DNA from: an uncultured Pseudomonadota bacterium
Lineage (GTDB): Bacteria; Pseudomonadota; Alphaproteobacteria; Rs-D84
Length of the DNA stretch: 33,877 nt
Reading direction: 5' to 3'
Assembly: GCA_902799285.1 (NCBI GenBank)
Contig: CADCAA010000006.1
Span: 1 to 33,877, forward strand
Part shown: in pieces, positions 1 to 5,503 of the stretch
Layout: each line of letters opens with the position of its first letter
Position numbering within the stretch: position 1 is the stretch's first letter
The notes under the pieces: generated by a model
The model's database searches: none
The model's input: only the letters and a program-made list of their open reading frames with translations
What the model was told of the DNA's origin: nothing
Translations under genes and position numbers: made by a program

Positions 1-1
1 A

Positions 2-448
2 TATAACTTGGAGGCAACACCGGCCGAAGGATGTTCGTATCGTTTCGCAAAAACTGATAAAAAGAACTATCCTGATATAATTACCGCCGGAACACCTGAT
101 GCACCGTATTACACAAATTCTACCCAGATGCCGGTGAATTATACCGATGATCCATTTGTCGCATTGGAACACCAGGAAGAATTACAGCGTAAATATACCG
201 GCGGAACCATGTTCCATCTGTATATGGGCGAACCGGTATCCAGTGCGGATGCGGCTATGAAAATCGTTCGCACGATTTTTGAAAATTACAAGATTCCATA
301 TATGACATTAACACCGACATTTTCTATATGTCCAAAACACGGCTATTTGCCGGGGGCATACGATTTTTGTCCAAAGTGTGATGCAGAAATTGCGGCAAAC
401 AGCAACGGAGAGTGTGCCGATTGCCACAACGAAAATTACGACCTGTAA
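2..448 (+). CDS. nrdD: Anaerobic ribonucleoside-triphosphate reductase, C-terminal part of the large polypeptide (5' truncated by window)
   Basis: The reading frame is open at the left edge, so only the end of the protein is seen. Class III ribonucleotide reductase makes deoxyribonucleotides without oxygen in the cytoplasm. Family landmarks are visible: EATPAEG, PYYTNSTQ, a KYTGGT segment, and near the end TPTFSICPKHGY followed by CPKC and CADC, which supply the zinc-binding cysteines. In a normal NrdD the chain continues directly into the glycyl-radical loop. Here it stops (TAA 446-448) just after the zinc cysteines, and the missing radical segment is encoded by the next gene. Identity as NrdD is secure; the stop position is the odd feature. 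Confidence 0.95.
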   Translation, partial: YNLEATPAEGCSYRFAKTDKKNYPDIITAGTPDAPYYTNSTQMPVNYTDDPFVALEHQEELQRKYTGGTMFHLYMGEPVSSADAAMKIVRTIFENYKIPYMTLTPTFSICPKHGYLPGAYDFCPKCDAEIAANSNGECADCHNENYDL

Positions 449-493
449 AAAGGGTTGTTCCAGTTTTAACAAAAAAAATTAAGGAGGAAAAAA

Positions 494-679
494 ATGAACC
501 CGCAAGCAACTTTAAGAACACCATGTGAAAAATTCTCACGCGCGATGGGATATTATCGCCCGGTCAGCAATTTTAACATTGGTAAACGCGCCGAATTCGA
601 AGAACGTAATACATTTAAAGAATGCAATTGTTTAACCACAGGTGCCCGTCACCAGGAATTATTAAAAAAAGCGGCGTAA
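494..679 (+). CDS. Glycyl-radical segment of NrdD encoded as a separate 61-residue protein
   Basis: The 61-residue product contains CEKFSRAMGYYRPVSNFN followed by IGKRAEFEER, the conserved glycyl-radical end of NrdD; Gly19 is the expected radical site. It is preceded by a near-perfect ribosome-binding site (AAGGAGG, 481-487) seven bases before the ATG. It lies in the same frame as the upstream nrdD fragment but is separated from it by two in-frame TAA codons (446-448 and 467-469). A single sequencing error would therefore not restore one gene. I infer a two-polypeptide NrdD in which this small chain carries the radical and is activated by the NrdG encoded three bases downstream. A decayed nrdD is possible, but the strong RBS and intact motifs argue against that. 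Confidence 0.85.
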   Translation: MNPQATLRTPCEKFSRAMGYYRPVSNFNIGKRAEFEERNTFKECNCLTTGARHQELLKKAA

Positions 680-682
680 GTT

Positions 683-1384
683 ATGCGCGAAATTCAAATT
701 GGGGGATTGGTTCCGTTCACAACAATTGACTATCCGGGTAAACTTTCTGGGGTTTTGTTCTTGGTTGGATGTCCGTTGCGGTGTGCGTATTGTTCCAATT
801 CCCATTTAATTGATGTTGGTGATGGCCCGTATGACCCCGAAAAAGTCTTTGATTGGATCAAGGCACGCGTGGGAAAGTTAGAGGCCATCGTTTTTTCTGG
901 GGGCGAGGCTTTGATGCAAGGCGACGCCACCATTAAATATATACAACGTGTGCGGGAATTGGGGTTTGCGATTGGATTGCACACAAATGGTTTTTATCCT
1001 GATTTATTGGCACGGGCGGCACCGTTTGTCGATTGGATTGGATTGGATTACAAGGCGACGCGGGCGAAATATGAATCATTGGTTGGAAATTCTATTGCAT
1101 ATGACCGAATGAGCAAATCTTTGGATTTTTGGTTAACAACCGGCAAAGATTTCGAGGTTCGCATCACATGTGACCCGCGATTTATTACCAAGGATGATTT
1201 ACGCGAAATCGTGGACGATTGTGCGGCGCGTGGCGTTCGCAAAATCGCGATTCAAAAATATACCCCCTATGCCGAGGATGACGCGCACAAAACCACGCCC
1301 GAGGCACGCGAACAATTCTTTAACGACGCCGATTTGCGCGAATACATAAACAAAAAATTTGAATCAGTGATATGGAGAGAGTAA
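683..1384 (+). CDS. nrdG: Anaerobic ribonucleotide reductase activating protein (radical SAM)
   Basis: A 233-residue radical SAM enzyme. Near the N-terminus, GCPLRCAYC gives the CxxxCxxC motif (Cys30, Cys34, Cys37) that binds the 4Fe-4S cluster, and VFSGGEALMQ is the SAM-contacting GGE region. The opening residues (IGGLVPFTTIDYPGKLSGVLFLVGC) match the NrdG2-type activases that generate the glycyl radical on NrdD. The ATG follows the stop of the small glycyl-radical gene by three bases, so nrdD, the radical segment and nrdG form one operon. The next feature downstream is a tRNA promoter. Confidence 0.93.
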   Translation: MREIQIGGLVPFTTIDYPGKLSGVLFLVGCPLRCAYCSNSHLIDVGDGPYDPEKVFDWIKARVGKLEAIVFSGGEALMQGDATIKYIQRVRELGFAIGLHTNGFYPDLLARAAPFVDWIGLDYKATRAKYESLVGNSIAYDRMSKSLDFWLTTGKDFEVRITCDPRFITKDDLREIVDDCAARGVRKIAIQKYTPYAEDDAHKTTPEAREQFFNDADLREYINKKFESVIWRE

Positions 1385-1399
1385 AATAGACCAAAATAC

Positions 1400-1428
1400 T
1401 TGACAACAGGAAATTTTTTATATAAAAT
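1400..1428 (+). promoter_or_regulatory. Promoter of tRNA-Glu
   Basis: TTGACA (1400-1405), a 17-base spacer and TAAAAT (1423-1428) lie 22 bases before the tRNA 5' end, a consensus sigma-70-type arrangement. Confidence 0.75.
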
Positions 1429-1449
1429 TTGTCGGCATTATAGAGTTTT

Positions 1450-1524
1450 GGCCCCATCGTCTAATGGTTAGGACACCGCCCTTTCAAGGCGAGAATCCCG
1501 GTTCAAATCCGAGTGGGGCTGCCA
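1450..1524 (+). tRNA. tRNA-Glu (anticodon TTC)
   Basis: The cloverleaf is recognisable: acceptor GGCCCCA (1450-1456) pairs with TGGGGCT (1514-1520), anticodon loop CTTTCAA gives TTC, the T loop is TTCAAAT, and the genome encodes G73 and CCA (1521-1524). Three irregular pairs are present: G1-U72, a C-A at the top of the anticodon stem, and a C-A in the T stem. It may still be functional, but the stems are imperfect. Its 3' end and terminator are duplicated about 1 kb downstream, which marks it as a recombination site. Confidence 0.9.
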
Positions 1525-1562
1525 AAATAAAAAGACCACCGTTTGGTGGTCGTTTTATTTTG
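1519..1562 (+). repeat. 44-bp direct repeat, copy 1 (tRNA-Glu 3' end plus terminator)
   Basis: These bases are identical to 2570-2613. The repeat starts with the last bases of the tRNA (CTGCCA) and contains a Rho-independent terminator: GACCACC (1534-1540), loop GTTT, GGTGGTC (1545-1551), then a T-rich tail. The duplication of a tRNA end around a short DNA segment has the form of an attachment-site pair. Confidence 0.85.
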
Positions 1563-1858
1563 TTCAACCCCCGAATTTGAACCGCGGTTCACTATGAGTA
1601 AGCGAAAACGAGCAAAGCGAAGTTTGAGCGCAAACGAATGCCGCGCAGGCGTTAGCCGAGCGAATTCCGAGTGGGGCAATTAAGAAAATCTTAAAAAATC
1701 GACAGACGGAGATTTTTTTGATTTTCGTTATTGGTACGAGTTCGTAAATCAGGTATCAAAAACCGCCACCGTTTTGACGATTTACGAACTTTTAAAAAGA
1801 AAAGGTTAGAAATCTAACCTTTTGTTTGGTTCGAATTTATTGTGGGTATTTGAACTTT
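1563..1858. other. Non-coding region with several inverted repeats
   Basis: No gene is supported here. The stretch 1568-1677 is rich in short self-complementary pieces (GAACC/GGTTC near 1580, GTTTG/CAAAC near 1622) and ends with TCCGAGTGGGGC (1666-1677), identical to twelve bases at the end of the tRNA-Glu. A perfect 12-bp inverted repeat AGTTCGTAAATC / GATTTACGAACT lies at 1739-1750 and 1779-1790. Confidence 0.6.
1800..1823 (-). terminator. Bidirectional terminator after the transglutaminase-like gene
   Basis: AAAAGGTTAGA and TCTAACCTTTT form a near-perfect hairpin. On the minus strand it lies 35 bases past the stop of the gene at 1859-2461 and is followed by a T run. Confidence 0.75.
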
Positions 1859-2461
1859 TTAATCTCTTTCTATGCTTTTTTGTGGGATAGAAATTTTTCG
1901 GCGACTTCTGTTTATGATGGCATCCATTGTTTTAATTTGTTCTAATTCTTCACCAGAAATAATATCTATTACTTCATAAGGTTTATCTTTAATTGCATTT
2001 AATATATGAAAAACAGGTTTGCCTATTTCAATAGTTTGTTTCAACATTCTTTGAAAATCTTGTCCCATCACATTATGACAACGCGGTTCAAAGATATGGT
2101 ATTGTCCATCGGATAATTTAACGGCTGGCACAACATGACCGATATTGCTTTTACCGGCGTTTAAACAATCTGTTTCTGTTGTTATAACAGCTTTTAAATC
2201 CAATCCTGAATCTTTCGCGGCATATAAAAACAATTTTGTCATACCCGTACACGAAGCCAAATCGCCCAGTCTTTGTTCATAAAATTCTTTCCCTGATATA
2301 TCAAAACGAACGTCTTTTGTAGACACCCCTTTTGAAATTGCAAGACGAGTTGTTGTTATTCCTTTTGCAAACTTTTTGGCACCACGAAACGCACCAGTTT
2401 TTGGGTCGTGTATTTTATTGAGAACTTTCTGTAAAGATTCCAAAATTTCTTTATCTGTCAT
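1859..2461 (-). CDS. Putative transglutaminase-like cysteine protease-fold protein
   Basis: A 200-residue protein with no signal peptide, so probably cytosolic. The central part reads LASCTGMTKLFLYAAKDSGLDL, then IGHVVPAVKL and YHIFEP. This spacing of Cys, His and an acidic residue is that of the transglutaminase/papain-like fold (nucleophile Cys in SCTGM, His in GHVV, Glu or Asp partner in FEP). The substrate cannot be told. It is the only gene inside the 44-bp repeats and is transcribed towards the tRNA. Its promoter puts the predicted mRNA start at the ATG and there is no RBS. The fold call is by motif only; the gene could belong to an unnamed family. Confidence 0.65.
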   Translation of the reverse strand: MTDKEILESLQKVLNKIHDPKTGAFRGAKKFAKGITTTRLAISKGVSTKDVRFDISGKEFYEQRLGDLASCTGMTKLFLYAAKDSGLDLKAVITTETDCLNAGKSNIGHVVPAVKLSDGQYHIFEPRCHNVMGQDFQRMLKQTIEIGKPVFHILNAIKDKPYEVIDIISGEELEQIKTMDAIINRSRRKISIPQKSIERD

Positions 2462-2468
2462 GGGTGGA

Positions 2469-2497
2469 ATTATACCATAAAATTAACAAATTTGCAA
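2469..2497 (-). promoter_or_regulatory. Promoter giving a probable leaderless mRNA (transglutaminase-like gene)
   Basis: On the minus strand, TTGCAA (2497-2492), a 17-base spacer and TATAAT (2474-2469) are followed by seven bases and then the ATG (2461). The start of transcription should coincide with the ATG. Confidence 0.7.
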
Positions 2498-2569
2498 AAA
2501 CACCTTAATATCTTTCCCGAACGACAACAAATCACGAATAAAATCAACTCGTGAATTGCACAGATGGCC

Positions 2570-2613
2570 CTGCCAAAATAAAAAGACCACCGTTTGGTGG
2601 TCGTTTTATTTTG
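2570..2613 (+). repeat. 44-bp direct repeat, copy 2
   Basis: Identical to 1519-1562, including the hairpin GACCACC (2585-2591) / GGTGGTC (2596-2602) and T-rich tail. The ten bases before it (CAGATGGCCC) resemble but do not match the tRNA end, so it is a partial copy of the tRNA-terminator junction. Confidence 0.85.
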
Positions 2614-2618
2614 CTTTT

Positions 2619-2760
2619 GCCCCACGAAGGATCGGTCAGAGCACCAAGGGTGCGCATGACCAATTCGCAGATAAACAATTAGCAATCGTGCAAAAACGGA
2701 TATGTTTGATAGAGTTTTTGCGTTTACGATTGATTATTGTGTATCAAGCACGAGTGGGGC
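2619..2760 (+). other. Strongly folded element, candidate structured RNA
   Basis: Three nested stems can be drawn by eye. GCCCCAC (2619-2625) pairs with GTGGGGC (2754-2760). GGTCA/TGACC (2634-2638, 2657-2661) encloses GCACC/GGTGC (2641-2645, 2649-2653). A long arm 2675-2697 pairs with 2714-2740 over about 21 positions, with two mismatches and one 4-base bulge. The result is a three-way junction closed by a tRNA-acceptor-like stem. No promoter is visible immediately upstream, because the preceding sequence is a terminator. It may be an RNA, a tRNA-derived relic or a folded recombination site. Nothing else is seen in the 2462-2783 gap apart from the promoter and repeat listed. Confidence 0.45.
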
Positions 2761-2783
2761 CTGATTTTTGACGGTGTTTGTTT

Positions 2784-3113
2784 TTATCTTTTATTTTGTT
2801 TTTCTTGCTGTAATTTTCTTTGTTCGCATGCGGCGATAACTTTTTTATAATCGGTTTTATTCAAAATTAAATAAGATACTTCGACATCATCGGATTCGAT
2901 TGTAAACACGCGACGAAAATCAGAATGAATTGTATATTCGTTATTCACTGTCCATTTGAAAGCGGGAAAAACGACGCCTTCGACACTGGTTGTTAAATCT
3001 TGCTTGAACACCGGGGATGTCGGTATCAAATCCAGTAAATCTTGGACCTGGTCACGGTATTTCATTTTCATATTTTTTTCGATTTTTTTATCATCTTTTG
3101 ATTTGTAATCCAT
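2784..3113 (-). CDS. Hypothetical cytosolic protein, 109 residues
   Basis: I do not recognise this protein. The ATG at 3113 is chosen because an AGGA-type site precedes it; a longer frame to 3170 has no such support. The N-terminal 20 residues are lysine- and aspartate-rich (MDYKSKDDKKIEKN), the middle alternates short hydrophobic strands (VEGVVFPAFKWTV, FRRVFTIES, VSYLILNKTD), and the C-terminus is a charged glutamine/lysine tail. No signal peptide or membrane segment is visible. It may be a small beta-rich domain, function unknown. Confidence 0.6.
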   Translation of the reverse strand: MDYKSKDDKKIEKNMKMKYRDQVQDLLDLIPTSPVFKQDLTTSVEGVVFPAFKWTVNNEYTIHSDFRRVFTIESDDVEVSYLILNKTDYKKVIAACEQRKLQQEKQNKR

Positions 3114-3262
3114 TTTATATCCTTTTTTTACACCATTTATTGTATTACTTGTTTTTCTTTTGTCAAGCAACGTATAAAGTGTTTCTTTATTTTATTGTTG
3201 TGGTTGGTGCAAATATTGTCTATGATACGGATGGCAGAGAGATTTAACCAAAGGACGATAAT

Positions 3263-3436
3263 ATGGCAAAAAAGAAAAATGAATTTTGGGAAAACTCTAA
3301 ACTTGATTTAATTCCTGTATTTATTTGCGCGCGCAAGGCGGCCGAAAAAGCGGCGGCGGCACGGGCGGCGTTGGACAGTGCCAATATGGCCAAGGATACC
3401 GTTGTGTTATCTGCGGTTAAAAATAATCAGAAATAA
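3263..3436 (+). CDS. Hypothetical small basic protein, 57 residues
   Basis: The frame starts with ATG after an AAAGGA site (3250-3255) and codes for MAKKKNEFWENSKLDLIPVF followed by an alanine/arginine/lysine-rich helix (positions 23-40) and a short tail ending NNQK. The strong RBS and isolated position support a real gene. No family is recognised and no membrane segment or signal is seen. An imperfect hairpin (near 3444-3462) follows and could end the transcript. Confidence 0.55.
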   Translation: MAKKKNEFWENSKLDLIPVFICARKAAEKAAAARAALDSANMAKDTVVLSAVKNNQK

Positions 3437-3469
3437 TTTGAATACGCCTGCGATGCAGGGCGTTTCGTA

Positions 3470-3498
3470 TTGATTTTTGATACGTTTTATGATATAAT
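3470..3498 (+). promoter_or_regulatory. Promoter of the lysozyme gene
   Basis: TTGATT (3470-3475), 17 bases, TATAAT (3493-3498). The expected start is near 3505, only a few bases before a terminator-like hairpin. Confidence 0.75.
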
Positions 3499-3510
3499 AT
3501 AGTCAATTCG

Positions 3511-3539
3511 ACAGACGGTATTTGCCGTCTGTTTTTTTT
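3511..3539 (+). terminator. Leader terminator 1 (attenuator-like)
   Basis: ACAGACGG (3511-3518) pairs perfectly with CCGTCTGT (3525-3532) and is followed by seven or eight T. It sits just after the predicted transcription start and before the coding region. Confidence 0.8.
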
Positions 3540-3544
3540 ATTTA

Positions 3545-3577
3545 CCCCGCCCCACCCGCCGGGGATTTTTTATTTTT
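3545..3577 (+). terminator. Leader terminator 2 (attenuator-like)
   Basis: CCCCG (3545-3549) and CGGGG (3560-3564) can pair, followed by ATTTTTTATTTTT. With the preceding hairpin it makes two successive terminator-like structures in the 95-base leader. Confidence 0.55.
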
Positions 3578-3599
3578 AAGAAACAAAGGAGAGAAAAAA

Positions 3600-4667
3600 A
3601 TGAGCGATATGTGGGATGATACTACTTGGAACGAAGATGGCGAGTTAGTTGCAGATATTTACACCAAGCCATCAGATGATGAACACGACCCCGATGATGA
3701 TTTTGATGACGAACCCGATAATGATGATACGGGTCACACATATGCCACCATAGATTGTGGCGGCGACTGTGGCGGATGCGTTGCTTTGGTTGTTGATGAC
3801 GAAGTTGTGTCTGGACCACCATTTCATCCAAATTGTCAATGTTCATTAAATTTATCTGATATAGAAAACGCGGATTATCATGATTCTCATTTGCATCAAG
3901 ATGTCGCAAGCGATAGAAGTGTGGATACTCGCGATATCAAATGGTTAAAAATGGCTTTGGTCAAACTTGGCTACTATACCCCTGATTCCAGAGCGGGAGA
4001 ATCCAATAAAAGACTAAATCAATACCCAAATCAAAGATTATTTGATGCAATAGAAAAATTTAGAAAAGAAAATAAAATCAAAGAAACCGGTGCTGTAAAA
4101 CCAGGTCATTGGACAGAAGTAAAAATAAATGAAGCATTAAAAAAGGAACGCATGGATAAAATGAAAATAAGCAGCGAAGGCATTTCTTGGTTAAAAGATA
4201 AAGAAGACAAAATATTAGATAAACAAGGCAACCATATTATTTATGATGACAGAACCGGCAAACCAGTTAATACAAATGAACCATTACCCAAAGGTGCAAC
4301 TATCGGTTATGGTCATTTGATAAAACAAGGTGAAAATTTTAGGAACGGAATTTCTGAAGCCAAAGCTACAGAATTGTTACGTGCCGACATTGCAATAGCG
4401 GAACGGGCTGTACAAAATAATGTTATCGTTCCATTGTCTCAAAATCAATTTGATGCTCTTACTTCTTTGGCTTATAACATAGGTGCAAAGAATTTTGCAA
4501 ATTCAACAGTAGTAAAATATATCAACAACCCGAATTTTCACAGTTCTGTATATCCAAATTTAGAATCAGCATGGAAAGCATGGAATCGCAGCCAAGGTGA
4601 AATATCAAATGGTTTAATAAACCGCAGACAAAACGAATGGGATATGTATAACCGAGGTATATATTGA
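3600..4667 (+). CDS. Phage-type lysozyme (GH24) with peptidoglycan-binding domain and capsid-protein-like Cys/His segment
   Basis: A 355-residue protein; the ATG at 3600 follows an AAAGGAGAG site. Three regions are visible. Residues 1-45 are very acidic. Residues 50-83 contain DCGGDCGGC and PPFHPNCQC (Cys53, 57, 60, 79, 81), a pattern like the Cys/His end of Mu gpF-type phage head proteins. Residues 110-180 resemble a PG_binding_1 domain (WLKMALVKLGYY, FDAIEKFRKEN). Residues 190-355 are a GH24 muramidase: Glu202, YDD near 216 and TIGYGHL (Thr234) match the E-D-T catalytic triad, followed by LSQNQFDALTSLAYNIG and the NRRQNEWDMY end. It should cut the glycan strands of peptidoglycan. No signal peptide is visible, so export would need a holin, lysis or another route. 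Confidence 0.85.
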   Translation: MSDMWDDTTWNEDGELVADIYTKPSDDEHDPDDDFDDEPDNDDTGHTYATIDCGGDCGGCVALVVDDEVVSGPPFHPNCQCSLNLSDIENADYHDSHLHQDVASDRSVDTRDIKWLKMALVKLGYYTPDSRAGESNKRLNQYPNQRLFDAIEKFRKENKIKETGAVKPGHWTEVKINEALKKERMDKMKISSEGISWLKDKEDKILDKQGNHIIYDDRTGKPVNTNEPLPKGATIGYGHLIKQGENFRNGISEAKATELLRADIAIAERAVQNNVIVPLSQNQFDALTSLAYNIGAKNFANSTVVKYINNPNFHSSVYPNLESAWKAWNRSQGEISNGLINRRQNEWDMYNRGIY

Positions 4668-4668
4668 T

Positions 4669-4697
4669 TTGATTTCTGTTATTATATGATTTACAAT
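4669..4697 (+). promoter_or_regulatory. Promoter giving a probable leaderless mRNA (small lipoprotein)
   Basis: TTGATT (4669-4674), 17 bases, TACAAT (4692-4697), then seven bases to the ATG at 4705; no RBS is present. Confidence 0.6.
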
Positions 4698-4704
4698 AGA
4701 ATAT

Positions 4705-5094
4705 ATGAAAAAAATTATTGCGTTTTTTGCGTTCTTAATCGGCTGTAGTTCTGCTAACAGCCAATCATGTGATTTATGTGGCAACTGGTCTTTTGATAGG
4801 TTTGAATATGCTGGATATATAACCACAGATTGCGAAGGTACTGCGCGGCAATTTTTTAATGGTACGAGCATCATAGTCACAGACAACCATTTTGCAAAAA
4901 CATATAGCACAGATAACAGCGCAAATATGTTTGACAATGTAAATTTTATTTATGGGGATTTTGATTCAGATGAAAACGCCCAAGTAATCATTGTTAAAAC
5001 CGAAGATAAAGTAATTGAAAAATTATATAAATTGTCAACACACACAATCTATTTATCTTTGGATGGTTGTCATTTTTATTTCACACGAAACTAA
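4705..5094 (+). CDS. Small putative lipoprotein, 129 residues
   Basis: The N-terminus MKKIIAFFAFLIGCSS is a lipoprotein signal with lipobox LIGC; Cys14 would be lipidated and the chain anchored in a membrane. The mature part has four further cysteines (two in SCDLCGNW, one each in TTDCEG and DGCHFYF) and looks like a small beta-rich domain. I recognise no family. It starts 37 bases after the lysozyme gene on the same strand but appears to have its own promoter. A role protecting against, or working with, the neighbouring lysozyme is only suggested by position. Confidence 0.65.
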   Translation: MKKIIAFFAFLIGCSSANSQSCDLCGNWSFDRFEYAGYITTDCEGTARQFFNGTSIIVTDNHFAKTYSTDNSANMFDNVNFIYGDFDSDENAQVIIVKTEDKVIEKLYKLSTHTIYLSLDGCHFYFTRN

Positions 5095-5160
5095 AACACC
5101 GCCGGTAATCACCCACAAAATTGTTAGGATTTTGTGGGGTTTGATTTTGGGCGGTGTTTT
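5093..5160. terminator. Large bidirectional terminator
   Basis: A nested inverted repeat: AAAACACCGCC (5093-5103) with GGCGGTGTTTT (5150-5160), and inside it CCCACAAAAT (5112-5121) with ATTTTGTGGG (5129-5138). It lies between the convergent lipoprotein and HTH genes. Confidence 0.75.
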
Positions 5161-5165
5161 GGATT

Positions 5166-5414
5166 CTATCTTTCGGGGCATGGTTTTTGCGGAAACATAT
5201 TTGCAAAATCATCCGGCGTTGTGTGGGTCGCAGATAAAACTTTTGCAATCGTTTCCATCGACAGCCAACGTGGCTGACCATATTTTGATGCGCGCTTTGA
5301 TTTATTAAATGTCGTTGGGTCCAGTCCACTGGCGCGTGCCAGACCGCTGCATGTCATATTATTATTTCGTGCAAGTATTTCGATAGCATTCCATAAGTCT
5401 TCGTGAGTAAACAT
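5166..5414 (-). CDS. Short helix-turn-helix protein, N-terminal part of an S24/LexA-like repressor
   Basis: An 82-residue protein with the pattern DLWNAIEILARNNNMTCSGL, then ARASGLDPTTFNKSKR and WLSMETIAKVL. This is the DNA-binding half of the XRE/S24-type repressors common in alphaproteobacteria. In that family the HTH is normally followed by a self-cleaving peptidase domain. Here the chain ends shortly after the HTH (MFPQKPCPER) and a terminator follows, so it is either a stand-alone regulator or a truncated one. A GGGAGAGGGA site precedes the ATG. It lies directly downstream of the minus arm of the aryl polyene operon and could regulate it, but nothing in the sequence proves that. Confidence 0.75.
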   Translation of the reverse strand: MFTHEDLWNAIEILARNNNMTCSGLARASGLDPTTFNKSKRASKYGQPRWLSMETIAKVLSATHTTPDDFANMFPQKPCPER

Positions 5415-5503
5415 TTCCCTCTCCCTGTGTCTTTTGATTTGCTATCCGTTCACAATAGGTATTTTAACAGAACACCAGGGATTTATTCAATTAGACCTGA
5501 ATC

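Noticed and set aside
1519-2613. CRISPR-like or tandem repeat array
   Set aside because: Only two copies 1 kb apart, containing a terminator; no spacer pattern.
2556-2771. Open frames across the repeat and folded element
   Set aside because: They run through a terminator and self-complementary arms and have no RBS; the structure explains the sequence better.
3522-3599. TTG start extending the lysozyme by 26 residues
   Set aside because: It lies inside a terminator hairpin; the ATG at 3600 has a proper RBS.
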